A DNA stretch of 15,637 nucleotides from Bacillota bacterium (GTDB taxonomy: Bacteria > Bacillota > Clostridia > Oscillospirales > Acutalibacteraceae). The position numbers were made by a program, and so were the translations under genes. Positions 6,415 through 12,878 of the stretch are shown in pieces. The notes beneath the pieces were generated by a model. It searched no databases. It was not told where the DNA came from and saw nothing but the letters and a program-made list of their open reading frames with translations. Position 1 is the stretch's first letter; each line of letters opens with the position of its first letter. The DNA lies in assembly GCA_023417635.1 (NCBI GenBank), contig JAEZFF010000037.1, forward strand, positions 1 to 15,637, given 5' to 3'.

Positions 6415-8141
6415 TACGCAGTCTCTCCCTTCTGCTGAAATTGCCAGATTTCCCGATAGACTTCATTTCCGGCAAGAAGCTCGCTGTGGTTTCCCACGGC
6501 AGTGACCTTACCGTCCTCAAGCAAAATAATCTGGTCGGCTTCTTCCACTGAGCCAAGCCGCTGAGTGATGAGAATGCGGGTCGTCTGCGGCAGGCTTTCC
6601 GCAAGCCGCTCGCGGATTCTGCGCTCTGTGGCGGTGTCGACTGCACTGGTTGAATCGTCCAGAATTAAAATCTTCGGTTGCTTAAGCAGCGCACGGGCGA
6701 TGCAGAGCCTTTGCTTCTGCCCGCCGGAAACGTTCACGCCGCCTTGACCAAGTACGGTGTCATAGCCGTTCGGCAGACGGCCAAGAAACTCGTCCGCGCA
6801 TGCAATGCGGCAGGCAGAGTCCAGCTCCTCCTGCGTTGCATTCGTGTTGCCCCAAAGGAGGTTTTCCCGGATCGTACCGGAAAACAGAGTGTTATTCTGC
6901 AGCACCATTCCCACGCTGTCGCGAAGGTGACGCAGGCCGTATTCGCGCACATCAAGCCCATCTACTTTGACGCAGCCGTCGCTTACATCGTAAAGGCGGG
7001 GAATCAGCTGTACCAGCGACGTCTTAGCGGCGCCTGTGCCGCCGAGCACACCAATCATCTGTCCTGCGTCAATTTTTAAGTTGACATTGGAAAGCACGTC
7101 TTCTTTTGCATTTTTGCTGTACTTGAACGAAACGTTGCTGAATTCAATGCTGCCGCTGCGAATGATGTGCGATGTATCGCCGCTGTCGACAATTTCCGGT
7201 TTCTCATCCAGCACCTCAAACACTCTGCTGATGGAGGTCATGGAACGGCTGAGCATCAGGAACACATTCGAAATCATCATCAGTGAATTCAAAATCTGGA
7301 GCACATAACTCAAGAAGCCTGTTAACTGGCCGACTTTCATGGTGCCTGTATGGATGAAGTTGCCGCCGAACCAGAGAATGCAGAGAATAGTCGTGTACAT
7401 GATAAGCTGGAAATACGGCATATTCAGCATAGCGGTATGAAATGCGTGTTCCGAGGCGTCGCAGTAGCCGCCGTTCCCTTCAGCGAAAAGGGCAGACTGG
7501 CTTTCGCCCCGCACATAGGACTTTACCGTGCGTATCGCTGTCAGGTTTTCCTGAACAATGGAGTTGACGCGGTCCAGCATTTTCTGCATCCTTGCGTAAG
7601 AGGTACCTAGGGTTCGCATAATCAGGTACAGCCCTGCGGCAAGGACCGGAATGGCAATTAGAAAAACAACGGATAGTTTTGGGTTCAGCAGAATGGACAT
7701 CACAAGTCCGGTCACCATCATGACAGGCCCGCGAACCATCGGCCGAATGCCGTTGCAGATTGAGTTCTGCAGAATGGTGATGTCACTTGTCAGGCGTGTG
7801 ATAAGTGACGGCGTGCTGAAATGATCCAGATTGGAAAAGGAATATTCCTGAACTCTTTTGTATTCCTGCTGCCGCAGTTCTGCCCCGAAGCCCTGTCCGG
7901 CCCGTGCTCCAAGGCGTGCGTAGATGGAGCCAAGCAGAAGGGCAATGAGTGCGCAGGCAACCATTAGAGCACCGCGCTGCAGAATGTAGTTCTGATCCTT
8001 ATGTACGACGCCCACGTCTATGATGTCCGCCATGATAAGCGGAATAACAATTTCAAACACACATTCCGCCATGACGCAGGCGATACTGCCGAAAAGTGCT
8101 TTTTTGTAAGGTTTGAAAAAAGAATAAAGTCGCTTTACCAC
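6414..8141 (-). CDS. ABC exporter half-transporter, degenerate ATPase subunit (BmrC/LmrC/TM287-like)
   Basis: A 575-residue half-transporter: membrane domain about 14-300 and ATPase domain about 330-570. Walker A is GGTGAAKT (367-374) and the signature is VSGGQ (471-475). Walker B is ILILDD, so Asp496 stands where the catalytic Glu should be, and Gln527 in ITQRLGS replaces the switch His. These two substitutions mark the degenerate ATP site of heterodimeric exporters; the consensus site is formed by this protein's intact signature with the partner's Walker motifs. The start is GTG 8141 with GGAGGAAG (8153-8146) upstream. The gene lies 13 bases after the MarR gene and overlaps the next subunit by one base, so all three form an operon controlled from the MarR promoter. 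Confidence 0.94.
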   Translation of the reverse strand: MVKRLYSFFKPYKKALFGSIACVMAECVFEIVIPLIMADIIDVGVVHKDQNYILQRGALMVACALIALLLGSIYARLGARAGQGFGAELRQQEYKRVQEYSFSNLDHFSTPSLITRLTSDITILQNSICNGIRPMVRGPVMMVTGLVMSILLNPKLSVVFLIAIPVLAAGLYLIMRTLGTSYARMQKMLDRVNSIVQENLTAIRTVKSYVRGESQSALFAEGNGGYCDASEHAFHTAMLNMPYFQLIMYTTILCILWFGGNFIHTGTMKVGQLTGFLSYVLQILNSLMMISNVFLMLSRSMTSISRVFEVLDEKPEIVDSGDTSHIIRSGSIEFSNVSFKYSKNAKEDVLSNVNLKIDAGQMIGVLGGTGAAKTSLVQLIPRLYDVSDGCVKVDGLDVREYGLRHLRDSVGMVLQNNTLFSGTIRENLLWGNTNATQEELDSACRIACADEFLGRLPNGYDTVLGQGGVNVSGGQKQRLCIARALLKQPKILILDDSTSAVDTATERRIRERLAESLPQTTRILITQRLGSVEEADQIILLEDGKVTAVGNHSELLAGNEVYREIWQFQQKGETA

Positions 8142-8154
8142 AAATCTTCCTCCA

Positions 8155-8583
8155 TTAGTTCAAAGACTTTCCTGTCAAATTTTGATACATGCGGCACAGA
8201 AATTCCAGAAATTTTTGTCCTTCCTCTTTCGAAAAGCCCTGCAAGGATTGTTCTTCCACCGTGTGGCAGAACGTTTCCCACTGGGCAAAGGCGGTGCGTC
8301 CTTCTTCTGTAATCCGAACCGATTCTGCCCTCCGGCGCTCCGCCGGTGCGGAGCGTACCACAAGGCCGTTTTGCTCCATATTGGCCAGCAGGCGCGACAC
8401 AGTGGCAGGTTCGATGTCCAAAGCCTCTGCAATCTCTTTTTGCATACAGTTGTTGTGGGATGATAAGAACCTCAAAACTTTCGGCTGCCCAGGGGAAAGT
8501 CCGATTCGTACCATACCGGGGCGCAAACTGTTTTTCTGTGCATTGTATGTCATGTAAACTGCATGATGAAAACGAACAGACAT
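8155..8583 (-). CDS. MarR-family transcriptional regulator
   Basis: A 142-residue winged-helix protein. The DNA-binding part spans about 33-100: LSPGQPKVLRFL, then KEIAEALDIEPATVSRLLANMEQNG as the helix-turn-helix, then a wing rich in Arg (PAERRRAE, SVRITEEGR). The DxRxxxxxLTxxG-type MarR signature is recognisable as RAESVRITEEG. Flanking helices (about 1-30 and 105-142) would dimerise. I chose ATG 8583 because GGAGG sits 5 bases upstream; an open frame continues to 8619, but that start would lie inside the operator and has no ribosome site. It is the first gene of the operon with the two ABC subunits and sits beside a palindromic operator, so it is likely an autorepressor released by the transporter's substrates. 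Confidence 0.92.
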   Translation of the reverse strand: MSVRFHHAVYMTYNAQKNSLRPGMVRIGLSPGQPKVLRFLSSHNNCMQKEIAEALDIEPATVSRLLANMEQNGLVVRSAPAERRRAESVRITEEGRTAFAQWETFCHTVEEQSLQGFSKEEGQKFLEFLCRMYQNLTGKSLN

Positions 8584-8610
8584 ATTTTCCTCCATGAAAT
8601 TAAATTGCAA

Positions 8611-8631
8611 TGCTAACAATTAGCATGCTAA
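8611..8631. promoter_or_regulatory. Candidate MarR operator (three TGCTAA/TTAGCA half-sites)
   Basis: TGCTAA (8611-8616), three bases, TTAGCA (8620-8625), then TGCTAA again (8626-8631). The last two half-sites abut to form the perfect 12-bp palindrome TTAGCATGCTAA, and the first two form a second inverted repeat with a 3-base gap. The block lies just downstream of the minus-strand -10 box and upstream of the MarR ribosome site, a good position for repression. Confidence 0.65.
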
Positions 8632-8644
8632 CTAAAACGGTCTA

Positions 8645-8673
8645 ACTTTATCACTTATCAATTGCATTGTCAA
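8645..8673 (-). promoter_or_regulatory. Promoter of the MarR-ABC operon
   Basis: Reading the minus strand, a perfect TTGACA (8673-8668) is followed by 17 bases and TAAAGT (8650-8645). A TG one base before the -10 gives an extended -10. Transcription should start near 8638, immediately before the TGCTAA palindromes. Confidence 0.7.
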
Positions 8674-8730
8674 CGAACTGCTGGAATTTTTTCGTCATAA
8701 ACGCGGCGAAAGCCATTTGAAAAGCAATAC

Positions 8731-8762
8731 TTGACAACGGCCAATAGGCATGATAATATAGT
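8731..8762 (+). promoter_or_regulatory. Promoter of the PadR-MFS operon
   Basis: Perfect TTGACA at 8731-8736. Overlapping -10 candidates lie at 8752-8762: GATAAT (8752-8757, spacing 15) and TGA-TAATAT (8754-8759, spacing 17, extended -10). A TTG that could be mistaken for a start codon of the PadR gene is the first three bases of this -35 box. Confidence 0.68.
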
Positions 8763-8777
8763 CAACGTTGATTATAT
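8756..8777. promoter_or_regulatory. Candidate PadR operator (22-bp palindrome)
   Basis: A 22-bp inverted repeat centred on the perfect core TCAACGTTGA (8762-8771), with arms ATATA and TATAT and a single mismatched pair (8761/8772). It overlaps the -10 region and the expected transcription start of the PadR gene, so binding would block the promoter. Autorepression by the downstream PadR protein is inferred from position and symmetry. Confidence 0.62.
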
Positions 8778-8805
8778 AACGATGACTAAATTAGGAGTGA
8801 AGCAA

Positions 8806-9384
8806 ATGCTGACACGCTTAGCAGTCTTGGGCTGTCTTATGCAGTGGCCTATGTCTGGATATCAAATTCAACTGATTCTTCAAGTCAGTCAAACCGAACA
8901 GTGGGCGGGAATACTGCCTGGTTCGGTCTATCATGCACTGAAAAAGCTTGAAAAGGAAGGGATGGTTGTTCTGAAGGGAACCGAAAAAACGGGAAATCGA
9001 CTGAAGTCAATTTACAAAATCACTCCAGATGGGAAAGAAGAATTTGCAAAACTGCTCAAAGAAGCTTGGCAAAAGCCATGTTTACATTTTCCATCAAATA
9101 TTTATGGGGCATTAAGCTTTTTAGATGATTCACAATTAGAAGAAGTGCTTCCTCTTATTGATCAACAGATTGATATGCTGAAAGACGAGCTGGATGAATG
9201 GAACAACGGCGAAATAGCAAAAGCAAGATTTTACAATGCGGAATTGCCTAACTATGTGAAGGCTATTTTTGAAAACGGACGAAAACATATTGAATTGGAT
9301 ATTGAATTTTTGAGGAAGCTGCAAAAGACCTTGCCGAAAGAAAAATTAACCGGAGGATTTTATGGAAAACCAAACAATCAGTAA
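8806..9384 (+). CDS. PadR-family transcriptional regulator
   Basis: A 192-residue regulator. Residues 1-85 are the PadR winged helix: MLTRLAVLGCL, PMSGYQIQLIL, then LPGSVYHALKKLEKEGMV as the recognition helix and turn, and SIYKITPDGKEEF as the wing. Residues about 105-180 form a helical, charged C-terminal domain (QLEEVLPLIDQQIDMLKDEL) suited to dimerisation. ATG 8806 is chosen because AGGAG (8793-8797) lies 8 bases upstream; longer frames would start within the promoter. The gene overlaps the MFS exporter start by 23 bases, which couples their translation and suggests it controls that exporter. The coding sequence is AT-rich compared with the ABC operon: 9061-9180 has 41 G/C in 120 bases. 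Confidence 0.9.
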   Translation: MLTRLAVLGCLMQWPMSGYQIQLILQVSQTEQWAGILPGSVYHALKKLEKEGMVVLKGTEKTGNRLKSIYKITPDGKEEFAKLLKEAWQKPCLHFPSNIYGALSFLDDSQLEEVLPLIDQQIDMLKDELDEWNNGEIAKARFYNAELPNYVKAIFENGRKHIELDIEFLRKLQKTLPKEKLTGGFYGKPNNQ

Positions 9385-10549
9385 GAAATTACAGCGGAAT
9401 GGCCTTATCGTTGTTACACTTGCAATCTTTACAGATATGCTTGTTTATGGATTGGTAGTTCCGATTTTGCCGGGATATGCGCTTTCACTGGGAGTATCAC
9501 AAACAGCAATCGGTTTTCTCTTCGGCAGTTATGCGATTGCTCTTTTTGCAGCAACCCCAATTTTCGGAATGTTGTCGGACAAAATTGGTCGTAAAGGGCC
9601 GATGCTCTGGGGCCTTTTAGGGCTTGCCGGGTCTACCTTACTCTATGCTTTTGCCAAACAATTTTGGATGCTTGTCTTGGCACGTTCTCTTCAAGGTATT
9701 TCCGCTGCAATTACATGGACGGCTGGTTTTGCGCTGTTAGCCGACCTCTTTCCATCGCAGGAACGTGGTAAAGTAATGGGCATCGCGTTATCCGGTCAGT
9801 CGATTGGCACTTTGATTGGGCCAACGGTTGGCGGATGGCTTTATCAGTTTGGAGGTTATAAATTACCATTTCTTACTGCCACGGGATTAGCTGTAATTGA
9901 TGGGATTTTGAGGGTCTTTCTAATTAAAGATGTACCTCATGAAAAATCCGAAAGCGTACTGTCGTCTTTGAACTTGCTCAAGAATCGCAGGCTGCTGATT
10001 ATCGTTGGGGTTGTTATTATTGGGGCTTCTATCCCTTGCGTGCTTGAGCCGACCTTACCGTTGCGGCTGCAAAACGGGATGAATGTTTCTTCTGGTGCCA
10101 CGGGCTTACTTTTTGCAATACCAACATTAGCCTATGCAATAAGTGCGCCGGTAATAGGTTCTTTGTCTCAGCGTATCGGGCATTACAAAGCTATGACCAT
10201 GGGAATGATATCAGCAGCAGTTTGCCTTCCCTTGATCGCGCTCTCAAACTCTATTTGGCTTGTGGCAATCGTACTCGTTTTTCTTGGTGTTGGAATGGGT
10301 ACTGCAATTACGCCCTGTTTGCCGGAATTCGCTGAAATTTCCCAGAAGAGCGACACAAATTCATTTGGAGCATCTTTCTCCATTTACAATACGGCCTATT
10401 CGATAGGCATGATGATTGGTCCAACTTTAGGAGGAATTCTTACAAATTACCTTGGTATCGTTTGGTCTTATTCTGTGGTTGCAATCTTCATCCTTGTCTA
10501 TATGCTATTCTTTAATCTCTGCAATCATCATGCGCTGAAAGCAGACTAA
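9362..10549 (+). CDS. MFS drug-type exporter (DHA1 family)
   Basis: A 395-residue integral membrane protein with about 12 hydrophobic helices. Helix 1 holds FTDMLVYGLVVPILP, with the acidic residue typical of drug:proton antiporters. Motif A is GMLSDKIGRKGPM (69-81) between helices 2 and 3. The antiporter motif C appears as SGQSIGTLIGPTVGGW (about 144-159) in helix 5. Helix 7 onward repeats the fold, with a second GP-GG (MMIGPTLGGIL) late in the protein. This plan fits proton-driven efflux pumps of the DHA1 group (tetracycline/multidrug/amine exporters); the substrate is not readable. ATG 9362 has GGAGG at 9352-9356. The gene begins inside the PadR gene and is presumably induced when PadR is released. 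No clear terminator follows directly. Confidence 0.92.
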   Translation: MENQTISKKLQRNGLIVVTLAIFTDMLVYGLVVPILPGYALSLGVSQTAIGFLFGSYAIALFAATPIFGMLSDKIGRKGPMLWGLLGLAGSTLLYAFAKQFWMLVLARSLQGISAAITWTAGFALLADLFPSQERGKVMGIALSGQSIGTLIGPTVGGWLYQFGGYKLPFLTATGLAVIDGILRVFLIKDVPHEKSESVLSSLNLLKNRRLLIIVGVVIIGASIPCVLEPTLPLRLQNGMNVSSGATGLLFAIPTLAYAISAPVIGSLSQRIGHYKAMTMGMISAAVCLPLIALSNSIWLVAIVLVFLGVGMGTAITPCLPEFAEISQKSDTNSFGASFSIYNTAYSIGMMIGPTLGGILTNYLGIVWSYSVVAIFILVYMLFFNLCNHHALKAD

Positions 10550-10608
10550 CAATTTTGAAAAATACAGCTAAATTTGCATAAAAGCAGTAGGCTTTAGCTA
10601 ACGTATAA

Positions 10609-10806
10609 TTCTTTAGAGAAGCTTTCCAAAATTTACGGTTTGGAGGGCTTCTTATGGGTGACAAGAGCCGTTCTTCAAACACCCATTATGGATTGGGGCT
10701 GTTCATAGCAAAATCCATTGCAGAACAGCATCATGGCACTCTTGCCATTACAAACTCGGCGATTTCCGGCGGAGGTCAGGTAATGATTGAAATCCCTGCC
10801 AATTAG
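10609..10806 (+). pseudogene. C-terminal remnant of a sensor histidine kinase
   Basis: From ATG 10654 a 50-codon frame reads MGDKSRSSNTHYGLGLFIAK and continues SIAEQHHGTLAITNS to TAG 10804. GDKSR followed by HYGLGLFIAKSIAEQHHGTL is the ATP-lid and G2 box at the end of a histidine kinase HATPase_c domain. The catalytic core, the phospho-acceptor His, the N and G1 boxes and the sensor domain are missing. The frame stays open upstream only to TAA 10606-10608, and FREAFQNLRF there may be degenerate kinase sequence. GGAGGG (10642-10647) lies 6 bases before the ATG, so a short peptide might be made, but it could not work as a kinase. I read it as a decayed gene left beside the PadR-MFS pair. Confidence 0.75.
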
Positions 10807-11042
10807 ATGATGTATCGGGTTCAATGAGTTTTTATATTCTATGCACCCAATAGGGTATCCCGATAAAATGGTTCTTGAGTTAATTACAATTTTTTAAAGT
10901 TCATAAAAATAAAATCCGCCGGGTTTGCCAAACAAAAGGCGAACCCGGCGAGTTTAATTTTATGCCATGAACTACACTAAACTGGTTGAAAAAAAGCGGA
11001 TAGAAATGCGCGGTTTTTAATTGAAAAAAAGAGAATATTCGT
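10807..11042. other. Gene-free spacer with small inverted repeats and a terminator
   Basis: Together with the kinase stub, the 493 bases from 10550 to 11042 hold no intact gene. An inverted repeat TATCGGG (10813-10819) / CCCGATA (10859-10865) encloses a small hairpin ACCC-AATA-GGGT (10845-10856). A strong GC-rich hairpin follows at 10917-10950. The rest is AT-rich with no recognisable coding sequence, attachment site or insertion-sequence end. Confidence 0.6.
10917..10950 (-). terminator. Intrinsic terminator downstream of the pyrophosphatase gene
   Basis: Arms CGCCGGGTTTGCC (10917-10929) and GGCGAACCCGGCG (10938-10950) pair over 13 bp with one G-T pair and an 8-base loop. On the minus strand the stem is followed by GATTTTATTTTTA, a usable T-rich tract. 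It lies about 90 bases beyond the pyrophosphatase stop. On the plus strand the tail AGTTTAATTTT is weaker but could also end transcription from the MFS side. Confidence 0.75.
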
Positions 11043-12707
11043 TTAGACCTGAAGTGCCTGCATGGCAGCCATTAAAGGCGGAATCAGCTGCATTTTGCGG
11101 CTTACAACACCGGGCAGAATCGCCATGCCGTCTTTTGGCTTTACGCCGAAAGCTTCACTTATGATTTTCTCTGCGCTGCGCCCGCAGTACATCAGTTCGG
11201 TTGACTCATGCTGAACATCGGTAAACATATAAAAAACGAGCGGCAGCCCTTCGTTCCCGGCAGCTTCCGGAAGGTAGGGGCCAACCAGTGCCTCCGCTGC
11301 GGTGCGGCTTTTTTCAGTCATATAAATGCCTTGCCCCACACCAAAACGGGCGTTGCCGCGGCTGAAAACTTTGAAATCCGAAAGGAAAACCTCTTCTGCG
11401 GTTTTTCCTGTCAGGTCGCCGCCGGCTTCAAACATCCGCTCAGCGTAAGAAGGAATGTCTACTTCGGCCGTTTCCGCCAGTTTTTTCGCTGTTTCTTTGT
11501 CCTGCGGAGTGGAAGTTGGGGAACGGAACATCAGCGTGTCGGAAAGAATTGCAGAGAGCAACAGCCCGGCGATGTCTTTTGGAACCTTCACACCATTTTC
11601 CTGAAACATTTGAAATATAATGGTGGCTGTGCAGCCAACCGGAACATTTCGAAAATAAACTGGGCCGCGTGTTTCCAGTGTGCCAATGCGGTGGTGGTCG
11701 ATGATTTCCAGAATGTCCGCCTGGTCAAGGCCATCCACTGCCTGCGTCCGTTCATTGTGGTCTACCAGAATAATCTGTTTGCGGTGCAGATTCAACAGAT
11801 TCCGGCGCGAAACAACGCCGCAGTATTTTCCTTCTTCATTGAGGACGGGGAAGTAGCGGTGGCGCACACTGGCCATTACTTTGCGGGCATCCTCAATGGG
11901 GGTGTTCAGGCTGAAGTGCAGAAGCCCTTCAGAACACATAAAGTGGCGTACCGGGGCAGCCTGACTAATCAGCCGGGCTGCGGCATAAGAATCGTACGAT
12001 GTTGTAATAATGCAGCAGCCCTTTTCTTCGGCACGGGTCACAATCGTGCGCGGAACTGTAGAACTGCAGCAGACGACAATGCATCCCGCACCGCATTCAA
12101 TGGCACAAATCTGTGTTTCATACCGGCTGGAAACAAGCACGGTGTCACAGGGGCATACATGCTCTTCGATGGCTTCCGCACTTTCCGTACCTACCTGAAT
12201 GCGTCCCTTTTCAATTATGGCGTCGGGATTTCCGACAATCATTTTCCCGTTCAGGGTGGAAAGGACATTTTTGTAGCTGGTGTGTGCGGCCGAAAGCACG
12301 TCAGTGTCAAGCAAGTCCATGTTGGCCATGGCAATGTCCTTGACCGTAATGAGCCCCAGCAGGCTGCAGTCGGCATCTGTAACGCAGAGCGTGTCAATTT
12401 CAGCGTCACGCATATGTTCCCATGCGGTGCGCAGGCTCGTTTCGCCGTCAATCCCAGGCGAAACCCGTATGTCAATGTCCTTTATCTGCGGGCTTACGTC
12501 CGTACAGAGGCGCGGCGGCCTCACTTTAAAATACTGCAGCACAAATTCGGTCTCGCGGTTCAGGTGTCCGGCGCGGCGCGGCTCATAGATGGGTTTGCCC
12601 ATGTGGTTTTTCAGGTATGCGTAGGCAATTGCCGAGCAGATGGAATCAGTGTCCGGATTCCTATGGCCAATGATGTTAACTTTTCTTGGCAGTGAAGTTT
12701 TTGGCAT
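11043..12707 (-). CDS. ppaC: Manganese-dependent inorganic pyrophosphatase (family II) with CBS and DRTGG domains
   Basis: A 554-residue cytoplasmic enzyme that splits pyrophosphate to phosphate. The DHH-type catalytic domain is split: the first part carries GHRNPDTDS (H15, D19, D21), then come CBS1 (about 68-138), a DRTGG-type domain (about 147-250) and CBS2 (about 251-310). The catalytic part resumes with VDHNE (D316), IDHH (337-339) and SDT (D390), and ends with the DHHA2 domain bearing SRKMQ (R537, K538). The inserts are known in clostridial enzymes to bind adenine nucleotides, so activity is probably set by AMP/ADP/ATP or diadenosine polyphosphates. I chose ATG 12707, with GAAGG 9 bases upstream; an ATG at 12728 would add 7 residues but has no good ribosome site. 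It is a single-gene unit with its own promoter and terminator. Confidence 0.93.
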   Translation of the reverse strand: MPKTSLPRKVNIIGHRNPDTDSICSAIAYAYLKNHMGKPIYEPRRAGHLNRETEFVLQYFKVRPPRLCTDVSPQIKDIDIRVSPGIDGETSLRTAWEHMRDAEIDTLCVTDADCSLLGLITVKDIAMANMDLLDTDVLSAAHTSYKNVLSTLNGKMIVGNPDAIIEKGRIQVGTESAEAIEEHVCPCDTVLVSSRYETQICAIECGAGCIVVCCSSTVPRTIVTRAEEKGCCIITTSYDSYAAARLISQAAPVRHFMCSEGLLHFSLNTPIEDARKVMASVRHRYFPVLNEEGKYCGVVSRRNLLNLHRKQIILVDHNERTQAVDGLDQADILEIIDHHRIGTLETRGPVYFRNVPVGCTATIIFQMFQENGVKVPKDIAGLLLSAILSDTLMFRSPTSTPQDKETAKKLAETAEVDIPSYAERMFEAGGDLTGKTAEEVFLSDFKVFSRGNARFGVGQGIYMTEKSRTAAEALVGPYLPEAAGNEGLPLVFYMFTDVQHESTELMYCGRSAEKIISEAFGVKPKDGMAILPGVVSRKMQLIPPLMAAMQALQV

Positions 12708-12743
12708 GATAAATTCCCTTCTTCCCATCTTTCAGTTGAAAAT

Positions 12744-12752
12744 ATTATACCA
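12744..12752 (-). promoter_or_regulatory. Extended -10 promoter of the pyrophosphatase gene
   Basis: On the minus strand TGG-TATAAT (12752-12744) is a perfect -10 with the TG extension. No good -35 is seen at 16-18 bases. Transcription would start near 12737, about 30 bases before ATG 12707, which favours that ATG over the one at 12728. Confidence 0.6.
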
Positions 12753-12807
12753 TACATAGCAGGGTTAATTTTACATAAATAAAAAGGTGCAGTAAAATTT
12801 TGTTTAA

Positions 12808-12836
12808 ATGATACGAACATTTGACACAAAAGTAAA
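12808..12836 (-). promoter_or_regulatory. Second candidate promoter of the pyrophosphatase gene
   Basis: On the minus strand TTTACT (12836-12831), 17 bases, TATCAT (12813-12808). The -10 matches 5 of 6 and the -35 matches 4 of 6. It lies between the upstream terminator and the extended -10 element and could be an alternative start. Confidence 0.35.
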
Positions 12837-12845
12837 CACATAAAA

Positions 12846-12869
12846 AGCTGCCGCAAAAATACGGCAGCT
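12846..12869 (-). terminator. Intrinsic terminator of the MBOAT-DHHW operon
   Basis: AGCTGCCG (12846-12853) and CGGCAGCT (12862-12869) form a perfect 8-bp stem with an 8-base loop. On the minus strand it is followed by TTTTTATG, and the adjoining A/T runs extend the stem. It begins 9 bases after the stop of the DHHW gene (12879). Confidence 0.85.
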
Positions 12870-12878
12870 AAAAGCAGC

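Noticed and set aside
8584..8619. Upstream extension of the MarR protein to 8619
   Set aside because: The extension would start inside the operator palindromes and contains the ribosome site (GGAGG) used by ATG 8583.
8731..8805. A longer PadR protein starting at TTG 8731 or ATG 8782
   Set aside because: TTG 8731 is part of the TTGACA -35 box and neither start has a ribosome site, while ATG 8806 has AGGAG at good spacing and matches the usual PadR N-terminus.
10986..11022. Possible hairpin AAAAAGCG...CGGTTTTT right after the pyrophosphatase gene
   Set aside because: The arms pair poorly beyond the A/T ends; the GC-rich stem at 10917-10950 is a far better terminator.
11208..12695. A 495-codon open frame antisense to the pyrophosphatase gene
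   Set aside because: Its translation has no recognisable domain and reads like a shadow of the GC-rich real gene, which has every catalytic motif on the other strand.
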